This document shows, in pieces, positions 52,688-62,465 of a stretch of 64,000 nucleotides of DNA. This stretch comes from Vibrio fortis (GTDB taxonomy: Bacteria > Pseudomonadota > Gammaproteobacteria > Enterobacterales > Vibrionaceae), in NCBI RefSeq assembly GCF_024347475.1, contig NZ_AP025487.1, positions 1,116,001 to 1,180,000 of the forward strand, read 5' to 3'. Each line of letters begins with the position of its first letter. Within the stretch, counting starts at the first letter, position 1. Both the position numbers and the translations under genes were made by a program. The notes under the pieces are model-generated. The model saw only the letters and a list, made by a program, of their open reading frames with translations. It did not search any database and was not told the DNA's origin.

Positions 52688-52728
52688 CACTCTACAACGC
52701 TTAGCTTTAGGCTAAATATTGGAGAGTG
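52688..52728. other. nested inverted repeat between ruvA and ruvB
   Basis: CACTCT (52688) pairs with AGAGTG (52723-52728) and inside TTAGC pairs with GCTAA. It may form an RNA hairpin in the ruvA-ruvB mRNA. No T run follows, so it is not a standard terminator. Confidence 0.5.
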
Positions 52729-52781
52729 AAATACAAAATTAAATAGATTAAGAGCTCGTCACTCTTAAGTTGGAATGACCT

Positions 52782-53792
52782 ATGATTGAAGCGGATCGCC
52801 TAATAGCGCCGGATAACCCAGTATTTAAAGATGAAGACGTCATCGACCGTGCGATAAGACCAAAAGCGTTATCGGATTACCAGGGTCAAGATCACGTACG
52901 TGATCAGATGGAGATCTTCATCAAAGCTGCGCAATTGCGTAATGAAGCGCTAGACCATCTATTGATTTTTGGTCCACCGGGCTTGGGTAAAACCACACTT
53001 GCGAACATCGTGGCTAACGAAATGGATGTGAATATCCGAACCACTTCTGGTCCTGTGTTAGAGAAAGCCGGTGATCTAGCGGCTCTGTTAACCAATCTTG
53101 AAGAGAACGATGTACTTTTCATTGATGAGATTCACCGATTAAGCCCAATGGTTGAAGAGGTGCTGTATCCCGCGATGGAAGATTACCAGTTGGATATTAT
53201 GATTGGTGAGGGCCCTGCGGCTCGCTCGATCAAAATCGACCTACCTCCGTTTACTTTAATTGGTGCGACAACCCGAGCGGGTTCTTTAACCTCGCCGTTA
53301 CGTGACCGTTTTGGTATTACCCAGCGCCTTGAATACTACAAGGTGGACGATTTACAGAACATTGTTCAACGTAGCGCTGACTGTTTGGGGCTCTCTATGG
53401 ACCCTGAGGGGGCACTTGAAGTGGCGCGTCGTGCTCGTGGTACACCTCGTATTGCTAACCGCCTTCTACGTCGCGTACGTGACTTTGCTGAAGTGAAGGG
53501 GAACGGTCATATTTGTGCGGATGTTGCCGACAAGGCTCTGAATATGCTCGATGTTGATGCCAAGGGCTTTGACTACATGGACAGAAAGCTACTGTTGGCG
53601 ATCATGGAGAAATTTGGTGGCGGTCCGGTTGGTATCGACAATATGGCGGCAGCCATTGGTGAAGAGCGTGACACTATTGAAGATGTGTTAGAGCCGTATC
53701 TGATTCAGCAAGGTTATCTACAGCGTACTCCAAGAGGAAGAATTGCGACAGATCGTGCATATCTTCATTTTGGTATCGATAAGCCAAGTTAG
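52782..53792 (+). CDS. ruvB: Holliday junction branch migration ATPase RuvB
   Basis: AAA+ hexameric motor of 336 residues that drives branch migration with RuvA. Walker A is [14 protein letters not shown], Walker B is [12 protein letters not shown], sensor-1 is [10 protein letters not shown], and the C-terminal winged helix has [13 protein letters not shown]. The start at [12 protein letters not shown] is the family start. It ends the ruvA-ruvB pair and is followed by a long intergenic region before cydA. Confidence 0.98.
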   Translation: MIEADRLIAPDNPVFKDEDVIDRAIRPKALSDYQGQDHVRDQMEIFIKAAQLRNEALDHLLIFGPPGLGKTTLANIVANEMDVNIRTTSGPVLEKAGDLAALLTNLEENDVLFIDEIHRLSPMVEEVLYPAMEDYQLDIMIGEGPAARSIKIDLPPFTLIGATTRAGSLTSPLRDRFGITQRLEYYKVDDLQNIVQRSADCLGLSMDPEGALEVARRARGTPRIANRLLRRVRDFAEVKGNGHICADVADKALNMLDVDAKGFDYMDRKLLLAIMEKFGGGPVGIDNMAAAIGEERDTIEDVLEPYLIQQGYLQRTPRGRIATDRAYLHFGIDKPS

Positions 53793-53819
53793 CCTTTTGA
53801 TGTTGCAAACGTGAAATTA

Positions 53820-53866
53820 GGTCACCCATTTTTGAGTACTTTTGTACTCGAGACGAAAAGGTGACT
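53820..53866. other. nested stem-loop after ruvB
   Basis: GTCACC (53821-53826) pairs with GGTGAC (53860-53865), and inside GAGTAC pairs with GTACTC around a TTTT loop. It has no T run of its own and lies 40 bases before the terminator. Confidence 0.6.
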
Positions 53867-53905
53867 ACATTGATATAAATGTAAGCAAATTCATCATCGA
53901 ATTTT

Positions 53906-53939
53906 ATAAACCCTGGTTGCATAAGCGCCGGGGTTTTTA
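53906..53939 (+). terminator. terminator of ruvB
   Basis: AAACCCTGG/CCGGGGTTT (one T-G pair) around an 11-base loop, followed by five T. Confidence 0.8.
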
Positions 53940-54163
53940 GTTTTTTATAGAATAACAACTCTTTGAGCGAATCGATATTAGCTGTCGATATGCTACTTCA
54001 AAAATGAAAACATTGATTTCAAATTTGACGTCGATAACAAAAATTGAAATAAGTCTTCATATTTCTTGTTAATACTTTATGGGTATTTGTAATTCAAATG
54101 TTGAGTGAGTGATAGCGGCATGTCACAGATATCATGTGTCGTTATCACCAAACCGAGAATTGG

Positions 54164-54179
54164 TGTGATTTTAATCATA
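54164..54179. promoter_or_regulatory. FNR/CRP-like dyad upstream of cydA
   Basis: TGTGA-N6-TCATA. It fits one half of the CRP consensus and, as GTGAT-N4-ATCAT, 8 of 10 fixed bases of the FNR box. Which protein binds is not decided by sequence. Confidence 0.3.
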
Positions 54180-54215
54180 ATTGGTTAAAAATAACCCTAA
54201 ATTGCTCGTAGAAAT

Positions 54216-54229
54216 TTGATACAAATCAA
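54216..54229. promoter_or_regulatory. FNR box upstream of cydA
   Basis: TTGATACAAATCAA is an exact match to the FNR consensus TTGAT-N4-ATCAA, about 216 bases before the cydA ATG. Oxygen-responsive control of cytochrome bd is established in E. coli and fits this site. Confidence 0.65.
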
Positions 54230-54444
54230 CGCAGGGTTCTCCTATAAACCTTTTGAAACATACTGATTTTACCAGTAATATTAGCGCCAGCTATATTAGC
54301 TCATGCTTAACAATAATCTAACTATAACGGTACGTTTTTGCTACAAAATTCAACTTGTAATAACAATCACGTTAATTGTTTTAACATGGATTTTTGCGGT
54401 GAATAATCACACAAGTGTCATTCAGCCGACACAAAGGAGTTACC

Positions 54445-56031
54445 ATGATTGATGTTGTTGATCTGTCGCGATTGCAGTTTGCATTGACAGCGATGTATCA
54501 CTTCTTATTTGTTCCACTGACTTTAGGTATGGCATTCCTACTTGCCATAATGGAGTCTGTTTATGTAATGACTGGCAAGCAAATTTACAAGGACATGACC
54601 AAGTTCTGGGGTAAATTGTTTGGTATTAACTTTGCCCTTGGTGTAGCGACAGGCTTAACCATGGAGTTCCAGTTTGGTACTAACTGGTCTTACTATTCTC
54701 ACTATGTTGGCGACATCTTTGGTGCTCCGCTAGCTATCGAAGCGCTTGTTGCATTCTTCCTAGAGTCTACTTTTGTTGGCCTTTTCTTCTTCGGTTGGGA
54801 TAGATTGTCAAAGCGTCAGCACTTAGCGGTAACATGGTTAGTCGCATTAGGCTCTAACTTCTCAGCGCTATGGATTCTGGTTGCTAACGGCTGGATGCAA
54901 AACCCAGTGGGTGCTGAATTTAACTTCGAAACAATGCGTATGGAAATGGTGAGCTTCGCAGAAGTTGTCCTAAACCCAGTAGCGCAAGTTAAATTCGTAC
55001 ACACAGTGGCGTCTGGTTACACAACGGGTGCAATGTTCATCCTTGGTATCAGCTCATACTACATTCTTAAAGGTCGTGACCTTGCCTTTGCTCGTCGTTC
55101 TTTCGCGATTGCAGCATCATTTGGTATGGCGGCGATTCTATCTGTAATCGTTCTAGGTGACGAATCAGGTTACGAGCTAGGTGAAGTTCAGAAAGTGAAG
55201 CTAGCAGCGGTAGAAGCTGAATGGCACACAGAAGAAGCACCAGCAGCATTTACTGTGTTTGGTATTCCAAACCAAGAAACAATGCACACTGACTACGCAA
55301 TTAAGATCCCTTACGTAATGGGTATCATTGCAACGCGTTCTTTCGACAAAGAAGTAACAGGCCTACGTGACCTACGTGATGAACACGTTGATCGTGTCCG
55401 CACGGGTATGTACGCATACGAACTTCTAGAAAAACTGCGTGCAGGCGATAAGTCTGAAGAAAACATGACAGCATTTGATGAAGTGAAAGGTGACCTAGGT
55501 TACGGCTTACTTCTTAAGCGCTACACAGAGAACGTGGTTGACGCAACAGAAGAGCAAATCCAAATGGCAGCGGATGATTCTATCCCGACTGTTTGGCCTC
55601 TATTCTGGTCGTTCCGTATCATGGTTGCGTGTGGCTTCATCATGCTATTCGTATTTGGTGCTGCGTTTGTACAAACATGTCGCCAGAAAATCGAACAGAA
55701 ACCATGGATTCTTAAAGCGGCTCTATTCTCAATCCCACTTCCTTGGATTGCGATTGAAGCAGGTTGGTTCGTAGCAGAATACGGTCGTCAGCCTTGGGCA
55801 GTAGGTGAAATCCTACCGACCAACGTTGCTGCTTCTGCACTAACTCTTGAACAGCTGTGGACTTCTCTATTCGCTATCCTTGCACTGTACACAGTGTTCT
55901 TGATTGCAGAAGTTTACCTAATGCTTAAATTTGCTCGCAAAGGCCCAAGTAGCCTTAAGACAGGCCGTTACCACTTCGAACAAAACGACAACTCTGTTGA
56001 AGACAAAGTTAGCCGTTCAGTAGAAGTATAA
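54445..56031 (+). CDS. cydA: cytochrome bd-I ubiquinol oxidase subunit I
   Basis: Haem-bearing subunit of the quinol oxidase with very high oxygen affinity; inner membrane, 528 residues. His19 in [13 protein letters not shown] is the haem b595 axial ligand in the E. coli numbering. The long Q-loop (about residues 250-380) between helices contains [20 protein letters not shown]. Start at the ATG at 54445, with AAAGGAGTTACC just upstream. Operon with cydB, cydX and ybgE. Confidence 0.98.
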   Translation: MIDVVDLSRLQFALTAMYHFLFVPLTLGMAFLLAIMESVYVMTGKQIYKDMTKFWGKLFGINFALGVATGLTMEFQFGTNWSYYSHYVGDIFGAPLAIEALVAFFLESTFVGLFFFGWDRLSKRQHLAVTWLVALGSNFSALWILVANGWMQNPVGAEFNFETMRMEMVSFAEVVLNPVAQVKFVHTVASGYTTGAMFILGISSYYILKGRDLAFARRSFAIAASFGMAAILSVIVLGDESGYELGEVQKVKLAAVEAEWHTEEAPAAFTVFGIPNQETMHTDYAIKIPYVMGIIATRSFDKEVTGLRDLRDEHVDRVRTGMYAYELLEKLRAGDKSEENMTAFDEVKGDLGYGLLLKRYTENVVDATEEQIQMAADDSIPTVWPLFWSFRIMVACGFIMLFVFGAAFVQTCRQKIEQKPWILKAALFSIPLPWIAIEAGWFVAEYGRQPWAVGEILPTNVAASALTLEQLWTSLFAILALYTVFLIAEVYLMLKFARKGPSSLKTGRYHFEQNDNSVEDKVSRSVEV

Positions 56032-56044
56032 GTGAGGGAATATT

Positions 56045-57181
56045 ATGTTTGATTACGAAAGCTTACGACTTATTTGGTGGGTTCTAATCGGTGTTCTACT
56101 GGTAGGTTTCGCCGTGACTGATGGCTTCGATATGGGTGTTGCTGCTCTGTCTCCTGTTATCGGTAAGAGCGACACTGAACGTCGTATTATGCTGAACACC
56201 ATTGCTCCTCACTGGGATGGTAACCAAGTTTGGTTAATCACAGCTGGTGGTGCTCTGTTTGCTGCATGGCCTCTAGTTTACGCAACGTCGTTTTCTGGAT
56301 TCTATCTAGCAATGTACGTAACACTAGCCGCACTTTGGCTACGTCCACTTGCGTTAGACTACCGTTCTAAGATTGAAGAGCCAAAATGGCGTAAAGCTTG
56401 GGACTACGCACTTTGCTTCAGTGGCACAGTTCCACCAATCATTTTTGGTGTTGCTTTTGGTAACCTACTACAAGGTGTTCCATTTGAACTAAACAGCCTG
56501 CTGATGTCTGAGTACAAAGGTTCGTTCTTCGCTCTGTTGAACCCATTTGCTCTACTGTGTGGCGTACTAAGCCTGATGCTGTTTGTTATGCAAGGCGCTA
56601 CTTGGCTACAAATGAAGACCACTGAGTCACTACACGAGCGTGCTCGCGGTGTTGCTCAAATCACAGGTCTAATTGCTGTTGCGCTATTCGTAGCCGGTGG
56701 TTTCTGGGTTCAATCTATCGATGGCTACGTGATTACAAGTACGCTAGATACAATGGCGGATTCAAACCCACTAAACAAAGAAGTCGCTGTTCAAGCGGGT
56801 GCTTGGATGACAAACTTTGAAACTTACCCAGCAATGTGGGCAGCACCTGTCTTAGGTGTGGTAATGCCATTGCTAGCGGTTGTCGCGTCTCGTTTGGAGC
56901 GTGGTGGCTTTGCATTCTTGTTCTCAAGCTTGTCGAACGCAGGTGTTATCCTAACGGCTGGTTTTGCGATGTTCCCATTCGTGATGCCATCAAGCCTAAT
57001 CCCAAGCCACAGCTTAACAATGTGGGATTCAACGGCGAGTGAATTAACACTTGGCCTGATGACTGCGGTAGCGGCGGTAATGGTACCTGTGATTCTTGCT
57101 TACACGACTTGGACTTACTACAAAATGTTTGGTCGTCTAGATAAGAAACACATCGAAGATAACGACGTTTCAGCTTACTAA
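56045..57181 (+). CDS. cydB: cytochrome bd-I ubiquinol oxidase subunit II
   Basis: Haem-free partner subunit of CydA, 378 residues, about eight membrane helices. The start (MFDYESLRLIWWVLIGVLLVG) and GFDMGVAALSP are typical. It starts 13 bases after cydA with GTGAGGG just before it. The stop is 31 bases before the tiny cydX gene. Confidence 0.98.
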   Translation: MFDYESLRLIWWVLIGVLLVGFAVTDGFDMGVAALSPVIGKSDTERRIMLNTIAPHWDGNQVWLITAGGALFAAWPLVYATSFSGFYLAMYVTLAALWLRPLALDYRSKIEEPKWRKAWDYALCFSGTVPPIIFGVAFGNLLQGVPFELNSLLMSEYKGSFFALLNPFALLCGVLSLMLFVMQGATWLQMKTTESLHERARGVAQITGLIAVALFVAGGFWVQSIDGYVITSTLDTMADSNPLNKEVAVQAGAWMTNFETYPAMWAAPVLGVVMPLLAVVASRLERGGFAFLFSSLSNAGVILTAGFAMFPFVMPSSLIPSHSLTMWDSTASELTLGLMTAVAAVMVPVILAYTTWTYYKMFGRLDKKHIEDNDVSAY

Positions 57182-57212
57182 GCTAGAAGTTAAATAACTT
57201 AGGAGAAATTTT

Positions 57213-57320
57213 ATGTGGTATTTCGCATGGATTTTGGGTGTACTTCTAGCATGTGCATTCGGCATCATTAATGCTCTTTGGTTAGAGCACTCTGAAATGA
57301 TGGATAAAGACAGTGAGTAA
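57213..57320 (+). CDS. cydX: cytochrome bd-I small subunit CydX
   Basis: Single-helix membrane peptide of 35 residues (MWYFAWILGVLLACAFGIIN and a short polar tail ending KDSE), which stabilises the haems of CydAB. TAGGAGA lies seven bases before its ATG. Its stop overlaps the GTG start of ybgE by eight bases. Confidence 0.93.
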   Translation: MWYFAWILGVLLACAFGIINALWLEHSEMMDKDSE

Positions 57321-57615
57321 TCTCACTGAGCAAGTGACTAAGCTGCACCAACCTATGGACAAGACTCTTCTGCGAGTTTTGTCCCTAGTACTGGGTTTCG
57401 TGCATGTTGGCTTGGTTATGTGGGATCCTGAAGCCTACGCTGAAAGCATTGGCGGTTTTAATGCCGTTATTGGCCCAATGTTGATTTGGGCAGTATGTTC
57501 AAGCATGGTTTTCGGGGTTGGTTTTAAGCCTAGAGCATGGATATGGCAGTTGCTGTTTAGCCCTTATGCTTCACTCACAATTTTGCTCTACCTAACAGTG
57601 TTAAGGTTCATATAG
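57313..57615 (+). CDS. ybgE: cyd operon protein YbgE
   Basis: Small inner-membrane protein of 100 residues, the usual fourth gene of the cyd operon, with three hydrophobic helices (for example LVLGFVHVGLVMW and GPMLIWAVCSSMVFGVG). It begins with a GTG inside the end of cydX, which points to coupled translation. The role is unclear; it is linked by context to cytochrome bd assembly. Confidence 0.9.
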   Translation: MSNLTEQVTKLHQPMDKTLLRVLSLVLGFVHVGLVMWDPEAYAESIGGFNAVIGPMLIWAVCSSMVFGVGFKPRAWIWQLLFSPYASLTILLYLTVLRFI

Positions 57616-57670
57616 TGGCGTCAATGCCCGTGAATACTGGCTTTATAGCATTGTTTGGTTTTTAGCCGAA

Positions 57671-57703
57671 AAGAGGTCATCTTATACAGATGGCCTTTTT
57701 TTT
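57671..57703 (+). terminator. terminator of cyd operon
   Basis: Stem AGGTCATC/GATGGCCT (one U-G pair), loop TTATACA, then T8. Confidence 0.85.
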
Positions 57704-57793
57704 CACCACACAAATCAAATATTTCATGCCGTTATACTATTAATGTCAAAGAGTTGAGTTATAGTGATATCTTTAACGTTTTTGTATTGTGGT

Positions 57794-58219
57794 ATGAGTT
57801 TGCAGGGATCATCTAAGCCATTTACGTGGCCTGTTACCGTCTATTATGAAGACACAGATGCAGGTGGCGTTGTCTATCATTCCAACTACCTGAAGTTTTT
57901 TGAACGCGCTCGAACCGAGATGCTGCGCTCAATTGGGGTATCTCAGCAAGTCCTTTTAGAACAAAACATCGGTTTTGTTGTCCGACACATGGATATCGAT
58001 TTTATCCAAGGTGCGCGCCTTGATGATGCTTTACAAGTCATTACAAAGATTTATGAACTGAAACGTGCTTCCTTAGTATTCTGTCAGGAGATCGTAAATC
58101 CTGATGGCAAAGCATTGTGTAAAGCAATGGTTAAGGTAGCATGTATCGACAATCAGAAAATGAAACCTAAGGCTATGCCGACTTTTATTCTTACGGAGCT
58201 GACAAACAGTGACTGCTGA
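57794..58219 (+). CDS. ybgC: acyl-CoA thioesterase YbgC
   Basis: Hot-dog-fold thioesterase of 141 residues. The catalytic segment [20 protein letters not shown] carries the family's Asp and His. In E. coli the gene is the first of the tol-pal cluster. The ATG at 57794 is chosen on family length; an in-frame GTG 30 bases upstream would add MISLTFLYCG. Its stop overlaps the tolQ start by 11 bases. Confidence 0.92.
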   Translation: MSLQGSSKPFTWPVTVYYEDTDAGGVVYHSNYLKFFERARTEMLRSIGVSQQVLLEQNIGFVVRHMDIDFIQGARLDDALQVITKIYELKRASLVFCQEIVNPDGKALCKAMVKVACIDNQKMKPKAMPTFILTELTNSDC

Positions 58220-58892
58220 AATCTCAATTTTAGGCCTTATTTTAGAAGCCAGCTTACTGGTTAAACTGGTAATGCTTACCCTAATGGGTATGTCGGTCGT
58301 CTCTTGGGCGATGATCATAAAAAGAAGTAAAGTGCTTTCTCAAGCAGCGAAACATACGGAGACCTTTGAAGATAAATTCTGGTCAGGTGTTGATCTGTCT
58401 AAGCTCTATCAAGAAAGCAACAAGCGTAAAGATGAACTGTCGGGCACAGAAGAGATCTTTTACGCTGGTTTCACCGAATTCGCACGCTTGCGTAAATCTA
58501 ACGCGGCGTCACCAGATTTCATTATGGAAGGAACAGGCCGTGCGATGCGTGTTGCCGTTGCTCGTGAAGTCGATGAACTTGAAACCAACTTGCCGTTTCT
58601 TGCAACGGTTGGCTCAATCAGTCCATACATTGGCCTTTTTGGTACCGTTTGGGGGATCATGCACTCATTCATCGCGCTAGGTGAAGTGAAGCAAGCTACA
58701 TTAGCAATGGTTGCTCCAGGTATCGCAGAAGCACTTATCGCAACCGCGATGGGCCTATTTGCGGCAATTCCAGCAGTAATGGCGTACAACCGCTTCAGTA
58801 GCCGTGTAAGTAAGCTTGAGCACAACTATGCGACATTCTCGGAAGAGTTCCACAGCATTCTTCACCGTCAAGCGATGGCTGGCAGGGAATAA
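58209..58892 (+). CDS. tolQ: Tol-Pal system protein TolQ
   Basis: Inner-membrane proton-motive-force channel subunit (MotA/ExbB family), 227 residues, three helices. A GTG start at 58209 overlaps ybgC. The third helix region ([26 protein letters not shown] in shortened form) and the conserved [10 protein letters not shown] motif are visible. TolQ and TolR drive TolA. Confidence 0.96.
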   Translation: MTAEISILGLILEASLLVKLVMLTLMGMSVVSWAMIIKRSKVLSQAAKHTETFEDKFWSGVDLSKLYQESNKRKDELSGTEEIFYAGFTEFARLRKSNAASPDFIMEGTGRAMRVAVAREVDELETNLPFLATVGSISPYIGLFGTVWGIMHSFIALGEVKQATLAMVAPGIAEALIATAMGLFAAIPAVMAYNRFSSRVSKLEHNYATFSEEFHSILHRQAMAGRE

Positions 58893-58895
58893 TCA

Positions 58896-59339
58896 ATGGC
58901 AGGATACCAACCTAAAAAACGCAAAATGACCGCAGAGATTAACGTTGTACCTTACATCGACGTTATGCTGGTTTTGCTGATTATTTTTATGGTGACCTCT
59001 CCGTTCGTTACTCAAGGTGTGGACGTAGAGTTGCCACAAGCATCAACGGCTAAATCGGCTCAAGATCTTCTTGGTGACGACAACGCCAGCTTTATCATCG
59101 TTGAGGTGAATAAAGAGGGCGAACTCGGTTTAAGCGTGAACAATGAAGAAGTTCAACGTGGCTTATCACTAGAAGAGATCATTGTGCGAGTGAAAGCGGA
59201 ACTTTCGATTAAACCAAACTCACCAGTGGCTGTTGGTGGCGATGCTGCAACGCCTTATGCTGAAGTTGTTTTACTACTTGATGAATTGAGCCGAGCAGGG
59301 GTGCCTAAGGTTGGCCTACTGACGGACATAAGGGAATAA
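58896..59339 (+). CDS. tolR: Tol-Pal system protein TolR
   Basis: ExbD/TolR subunit of 147 residues. One N-terminal helix (residues about 18-38) carries the essential aspartate (YIDVMLVLLIIFMVTSPF); the rest is periplasmic. It starts three bases after tolQ and is followed by tolA with a 13-base gap. Confidence 0.96.
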   Translation: MAGYQPKKRKMTAEINVVPYIDVMLVLLIIFMVTSPFVTQGVDVELPQASTAKSAQDLLGDDNASFIIVEVNKEGELGLSVNNEEVQRGLSLEEIIVRVKAELSIKPNSPVAVGGDAATPYAEVVLLLDELSRAGVPKVGLLTDIRE

Positions 59340-59352
59340 CTCCGTAGCATTC

Positions 59353-60420
59353 ATGAAAACAAAAAAGACTAAATCGAATAGCTTAAGTACACCACTTATC
59401 GTGTCGCTCGCGCTGCACGTGGTGTTATTCGTTGTGCTGATTGTGGGTGCAGATTTTACCATGTCTGAGCCCGAGCCAAGTGGCCAAATGGTTCAAGCGG
59501 TTGTTATTGATCCACAATTGGTTCGCCAACAAGCGCAGCAGATTCGTCAACAGCGTGAAGCTGCGAGTAAAAAAGAGCAAGAACGTCTTGATAAATTGCG
59601 CCGTGAAAGTGAACGCCTAGAGCGTAACCGTAAGGCGGAAGAAGAGAACATTCGCAAGCTGAAAGAGAAGCAAGCCAAAGAGGCAAAAGCCGCTCGTGAA
59701 GCGGAGAAGCGACGCGTTGAACAAGAGAAGCAGCGCAAAGCGGAAGAAGTTCGACTTAAGCAAGAGAAAGAGCGCGCTGCCAAAGCTGAAGCGGATCGTA
59801 AGCTTAAGGAAGCTGCCTTAGTAAAAGCGGAACAAGAGCGTAAAGCGAAAGAAGAGGCGATTGCTAAAGCAGAACAGGAACGCTTGGCAAAAGAGCAGGC
59901 TGCTAAAGAAGCCGCTGAAAAAGCACGTAAAGAGAAAGAAGCCGCTGAACGAGCTGAAAAAGAGCGTTTAGCAAAAGAGAAAGCGGCAAAAGAAGCGGCA
60001 GAGAAAGCTCGTAAAGAGCAAGAGCGTTTAAGACGACTTGAAGAAGAGCGTAAGCAGCAAGAAGCCGCACTCAACGATATTTTTGCAGGTCTTGAAACTG
60101 AAGCTTCACAAAACTCTTCAGCAAGACAACAATTTATTGGTGATGAAGTTCAGCGATATGGAGCGATTTACACCCAGCTAATACAGCAAAACCTGCTGTT
60201 GGAGGATAGCTTTAGGGGAAAGTCGTGTAGGGTTAACCTTAAACTGATTCCTACGGGATCAAACGCGATTTTAGGTAGTCTTTCGATTTTAGAGGGTGAC
60301 AGCCGTCTGTGTGCTGCGACAAAACGAGCAGTGGCACAAGTGCAATCTTACCCATTACCGAAAGACCCAGACATCGTAAGCTCGTTGAAAAACATTAACC
60401 TAACAGTATCACCAGAGTAA
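59353..60420 (+). CDS. tolA: Tol-Pal system protein TolA
   Basis: Inner-membrane-anchored periplasm-spanning rod of 355 residues. One membrane helix (about residues 12-32), a long Lys/Ala/Glu-rich helical domain (about 60-240), and a compact C-terminal domain (GDEVQRYGAIYTQLI onward) that binds TolB and Pal. The helical region is very repetitive at DNA level. Confidence 0.95.
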   Translation: MKTKKTKSNSLSTPLIVSLALHVVLFVVLIVGADFTMSEPEPSGQMVQAVVIDPQLVRQQAQQIRQQREAASKKEQERLDKLRRESERLERNRKAEEENIRKLKEKQAKEAKAAREAEKRRVEQEKQRKAEEVRLKQEKERAAKAEADRKLKEAALVKAEQERKAKEEAIAKAEQERLAKEQAAKEAAEKARKEKEAAERAEKERLAKEKAAKEAAEKARKEQERLRRLEEERKQQEAALNDIFAGLETEASQNSSARQQFIGDEVQRYGAIYTQLIQQNLLLEDSFRGKSCRVNLKLIPTGSNAILGSLSILEGDSRLCAATKRAVAQVQSYPLPKDPDIVSSLKNINLTVSPE

Positions 60421-60432
60421 AAGGACGAACCC

Positions 60433-61785
60433 GTGTTAAAGAAACTATTACTGAGTTTTATGTTTGTAATAGCGACCAGCAGTCAGCTTGCGCACGCTGC
60501 TTTGGAGCTCGTTATTACCGATGGTATCAACTCGGCACGACCAATTGCGATTGTGCCATTTAAATGGGAAGGCAAAGAGAAACTGCCACACGATGTTTCT
60601 GCTGTTATCGCATCAGACTTACAGCGCAGTGGTAAATTCAGCCCAGTAGCAACTAGCAAAATGCCACAAACGCCGTACAACGAAGCGAATGTAGACTTCG
60701 ATGCGTGGACAAACCTAGGTGTTGATTCTCTGCTGACCGGTAGCATTACTCAGGATGCGCAAGGTCAGTACGTAGTGAACTACCAACTGGTTGATATTGT
60801 TCGTGGTCAGCTAACTAACGGCCAAAGCCGCGCTTTGAGCGATGAAGGTCAGCTGGTTCTTTCGAAAGACCACGTTCTTTTCAATAAGAAAGCAACTGTA
60901 CCAGGTCCGCGTTTACGTGAATACGCACACCGTATTTCAGACCTTGTTTATGAAGAACTAACGGGTGAAAAAGGCGCATTCCTGACACGTATTTCTTACG
61001 TTGTGGTGAATGACAAAGACAAGTACCCGTACCAACTGCGCGTAGCGGATTACGATGGTTACAACGAGCGCTTAGTGTTGCGTTCTAAGCAGCCTCTTAT
61101 GTCACCAGCTTGGTCGCCAGACGGTAAGAAACTCGCCTATGTGAGCTTCCAGAACGGTCAAGCGGAAATCTTCATCATGAACATCTACACCGGTGAACGT
61201 GAAAAGGTGACGTCATACCCTCGTCATAATGGTGCGCCAAGATTCTCTCCTGATGGTAAGAAACTTGCGCTCGTGTTGTCGAAGACAGGCAGCCTTCAGG
61301 TTTATACGCTTGATCTACAAACTCGCAAATTGACGCAAATTACGCGCGGACGTGCCAACAATACAGAACCTTTCTGGCATCCGGATGGCAAGTCTCTCAT
61401 TTTTACGTCTGATCGCGGTGGTAAACCCCAGATTTATAATGTAAATTTGTCAAATAATTCTACCCAACGAATTACATGGCAAGGCAGCCAGAACTTAGGT
61501 GGTCAAATTACCCCTGACGGTCGATTCCTAATTATGGTGAATCGCAGCAACTCTGGATTTAACTTGGCTAAGCAAGATTTGGAAACCGGCGCAGTACAGG
61601 TACTAACAAAGACCTTACTGGACGAGTCTCCAAGTATCGCTCCAAATGGAGGTATGGTTATCTATAGCTCTATTTACAACCAAACAAATGTACTGTCGAT
61701 GGTTTCAATCGATGGTCGTTTTAAAGCTAGATTACCGGCAACTAACGGACGCGTAAGAGCGCCAGCCTGGTCGCCGTTTCTGTAG
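60433..61785 (+). CDS. tolB: Tol-Pal system periplasmic protein TolB
   Basis: Periplasmic protein of 450 residues with a signal peptide (ends SQLAHAA), an N-terminal TolA-binding domain and a six-bladed beta-propeller with repeated SPDGKKLA motifs that binds Pal. GTG start at 60433, 12 bases after tolA. Confidence 0.96.
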   Translation: MLKKLLLSFMFVIATSSQLAHAALELVITDGINSARPIAIVPFKWEGKEKLPHDVSAVIASDLQRSGKFSPVATSKMPQTPYNEANVDFDAWTNLGVDSLLTGSITQDAQGQYVVNYQLVDIVRGQLTNGQSRALSDEGQLVLSKDHVLFNKKATVPGPRLREYAHRISDLVYEELTGEKGAFLTRISYVVVNDKDKYPYQLRVADYDGYNERLVLRSKQPLMSPAWSPDGKKLAYVSFQNGQAEIFIMNIYTGEREKVTSYPRHNGAPRFSPDGKKLALVLSKTGSLQVYTLDLQTRKLTQITRGRANNTEPFWHPDGKSLIFTSDRGGKPQIYNVNLSNNSTQRITWQGSQNLGGQITPDGRFLIMVNRSNSGFNLAKQDLETGAVQVLTKTLLDESPSIAPNGGMVIYSSIYNQTNVLSMVSIDGRFKARLPATNGRVRAPAWSPFL

Positions 61786-61891
61786 CCACGCTTAAAATTA
61801 GCTATTGATAGTAATCACTATTGTAGCAAGTAACTATCTATAGCAATTTATCGGCTGTAGAAACTAAGTTTGATAACGTAAGGAAAATAAG

Positions 61892-62434
61892 ATGCAACTT
61901 AATAAAGTTCTTAAAGGCTTGATGATTGCACTACCAGTGATGGCAGTAACAGCATGTAGCTCAAGTGATGATGCAACATCTGCGACTTCTGGTACTGAAA
62001 CTAACCAAGCAACTTCAGGTACAGAAAACAACGTAGACACAACTGTTGTGACACCAATTGACGCGAACGGTCAACTGTCAGAGCAAGAGCTTAAAGAGCA
62101 AGCACTACGCGAAACTCAAACTATCTACTTCGCATTCGACAACTCTACAATCGCGGGTGATTACGAAGAGATGCTAGCAGCTCACGCAGCTTACCTAAGC
62201 AAAAACGTTGACATGAAAGTGACTATCGAAGGTCACGCTGACGAACGCGGTACTCCAGAGTACAACATCGCTCTAGGTGAGCGTCGTGCACAAGCTGTAG
62301 CTAAGTACCTACAAGCGCTAGGTGTTCAAGCTGACCAAATCTCTATCGTAAGCTACGGTGAAGAGAAGCCACTTCTTCTAGGTCAATCTGAAGATGTGTA
62401 CGCTAAAAACCGTCGTGCAGTACTAGTTTACTAA
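61892..62434 (+). CDS. pal: peptidoglycan-associated lipoprotein Pal
   Basis: Outer-membrane lipoprotein of 180 residues: lipobox AVTAC with Cys22, a Ser/Thr/Gly/Asn linker, then the OmpA-like peptidoglycan-binding domain with [20 protein letters not shown] and SYGEEKP. It is 106 bases after tolB, a gap with no terminator visible. Strong codon bias fits an abundant envelope protein. Confidence 0.97.
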   Translation: MQLNKVLKGLMIALPVMAVTACSSSDDATSATSGTETNQATSGTENNVDTTVVTPIDANGQLSEQELKEQALRETQTIYFAFDNSTIAGDYEEMLAAHAAYLSKNVDMKVTIEGHADERGTPEYNIALGERRAQAVAKYLQALGVQADQISIVSYGEEKPLLLGQSEDVYAKNRRAVLVY

Positions 62435-62465
62435 TTAGTAGACTTTTTAATTGAGGAATAGCCTC

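Larger units (their letters stand above)
53793..54444. promoter_or_regulatory. ruvB-cydA intergenic region
   Basis: A 652-base gap. It contains, in order, a nested stem-loop (53820-53866), a terminator (53906-53939), two dyads of FNR/CRP type (54164-54179 and 54216-54229) and an AT-rich cydA leader with GTTAATTGTTTTAAC-like sequences that may be ArcA sites. AAAGGAG (54433-54439) is the cydA ribosome site. No gene is seen. Confidence 0.5.

Noticed and set aside
59600-60050. Direct DNA repeats in the tolA helical region taken as a repeat element.
   Set aside because: They follow from repeated Lys/Ala/Glu codons in the protein and are in frame.
59547-60074. A 175-codon minus-strand frame antisense to tolA, rich in Ser and Arg.
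   Set aside because: It is the complement of the repetitive Lys/Ala/Glu codons of tolA.
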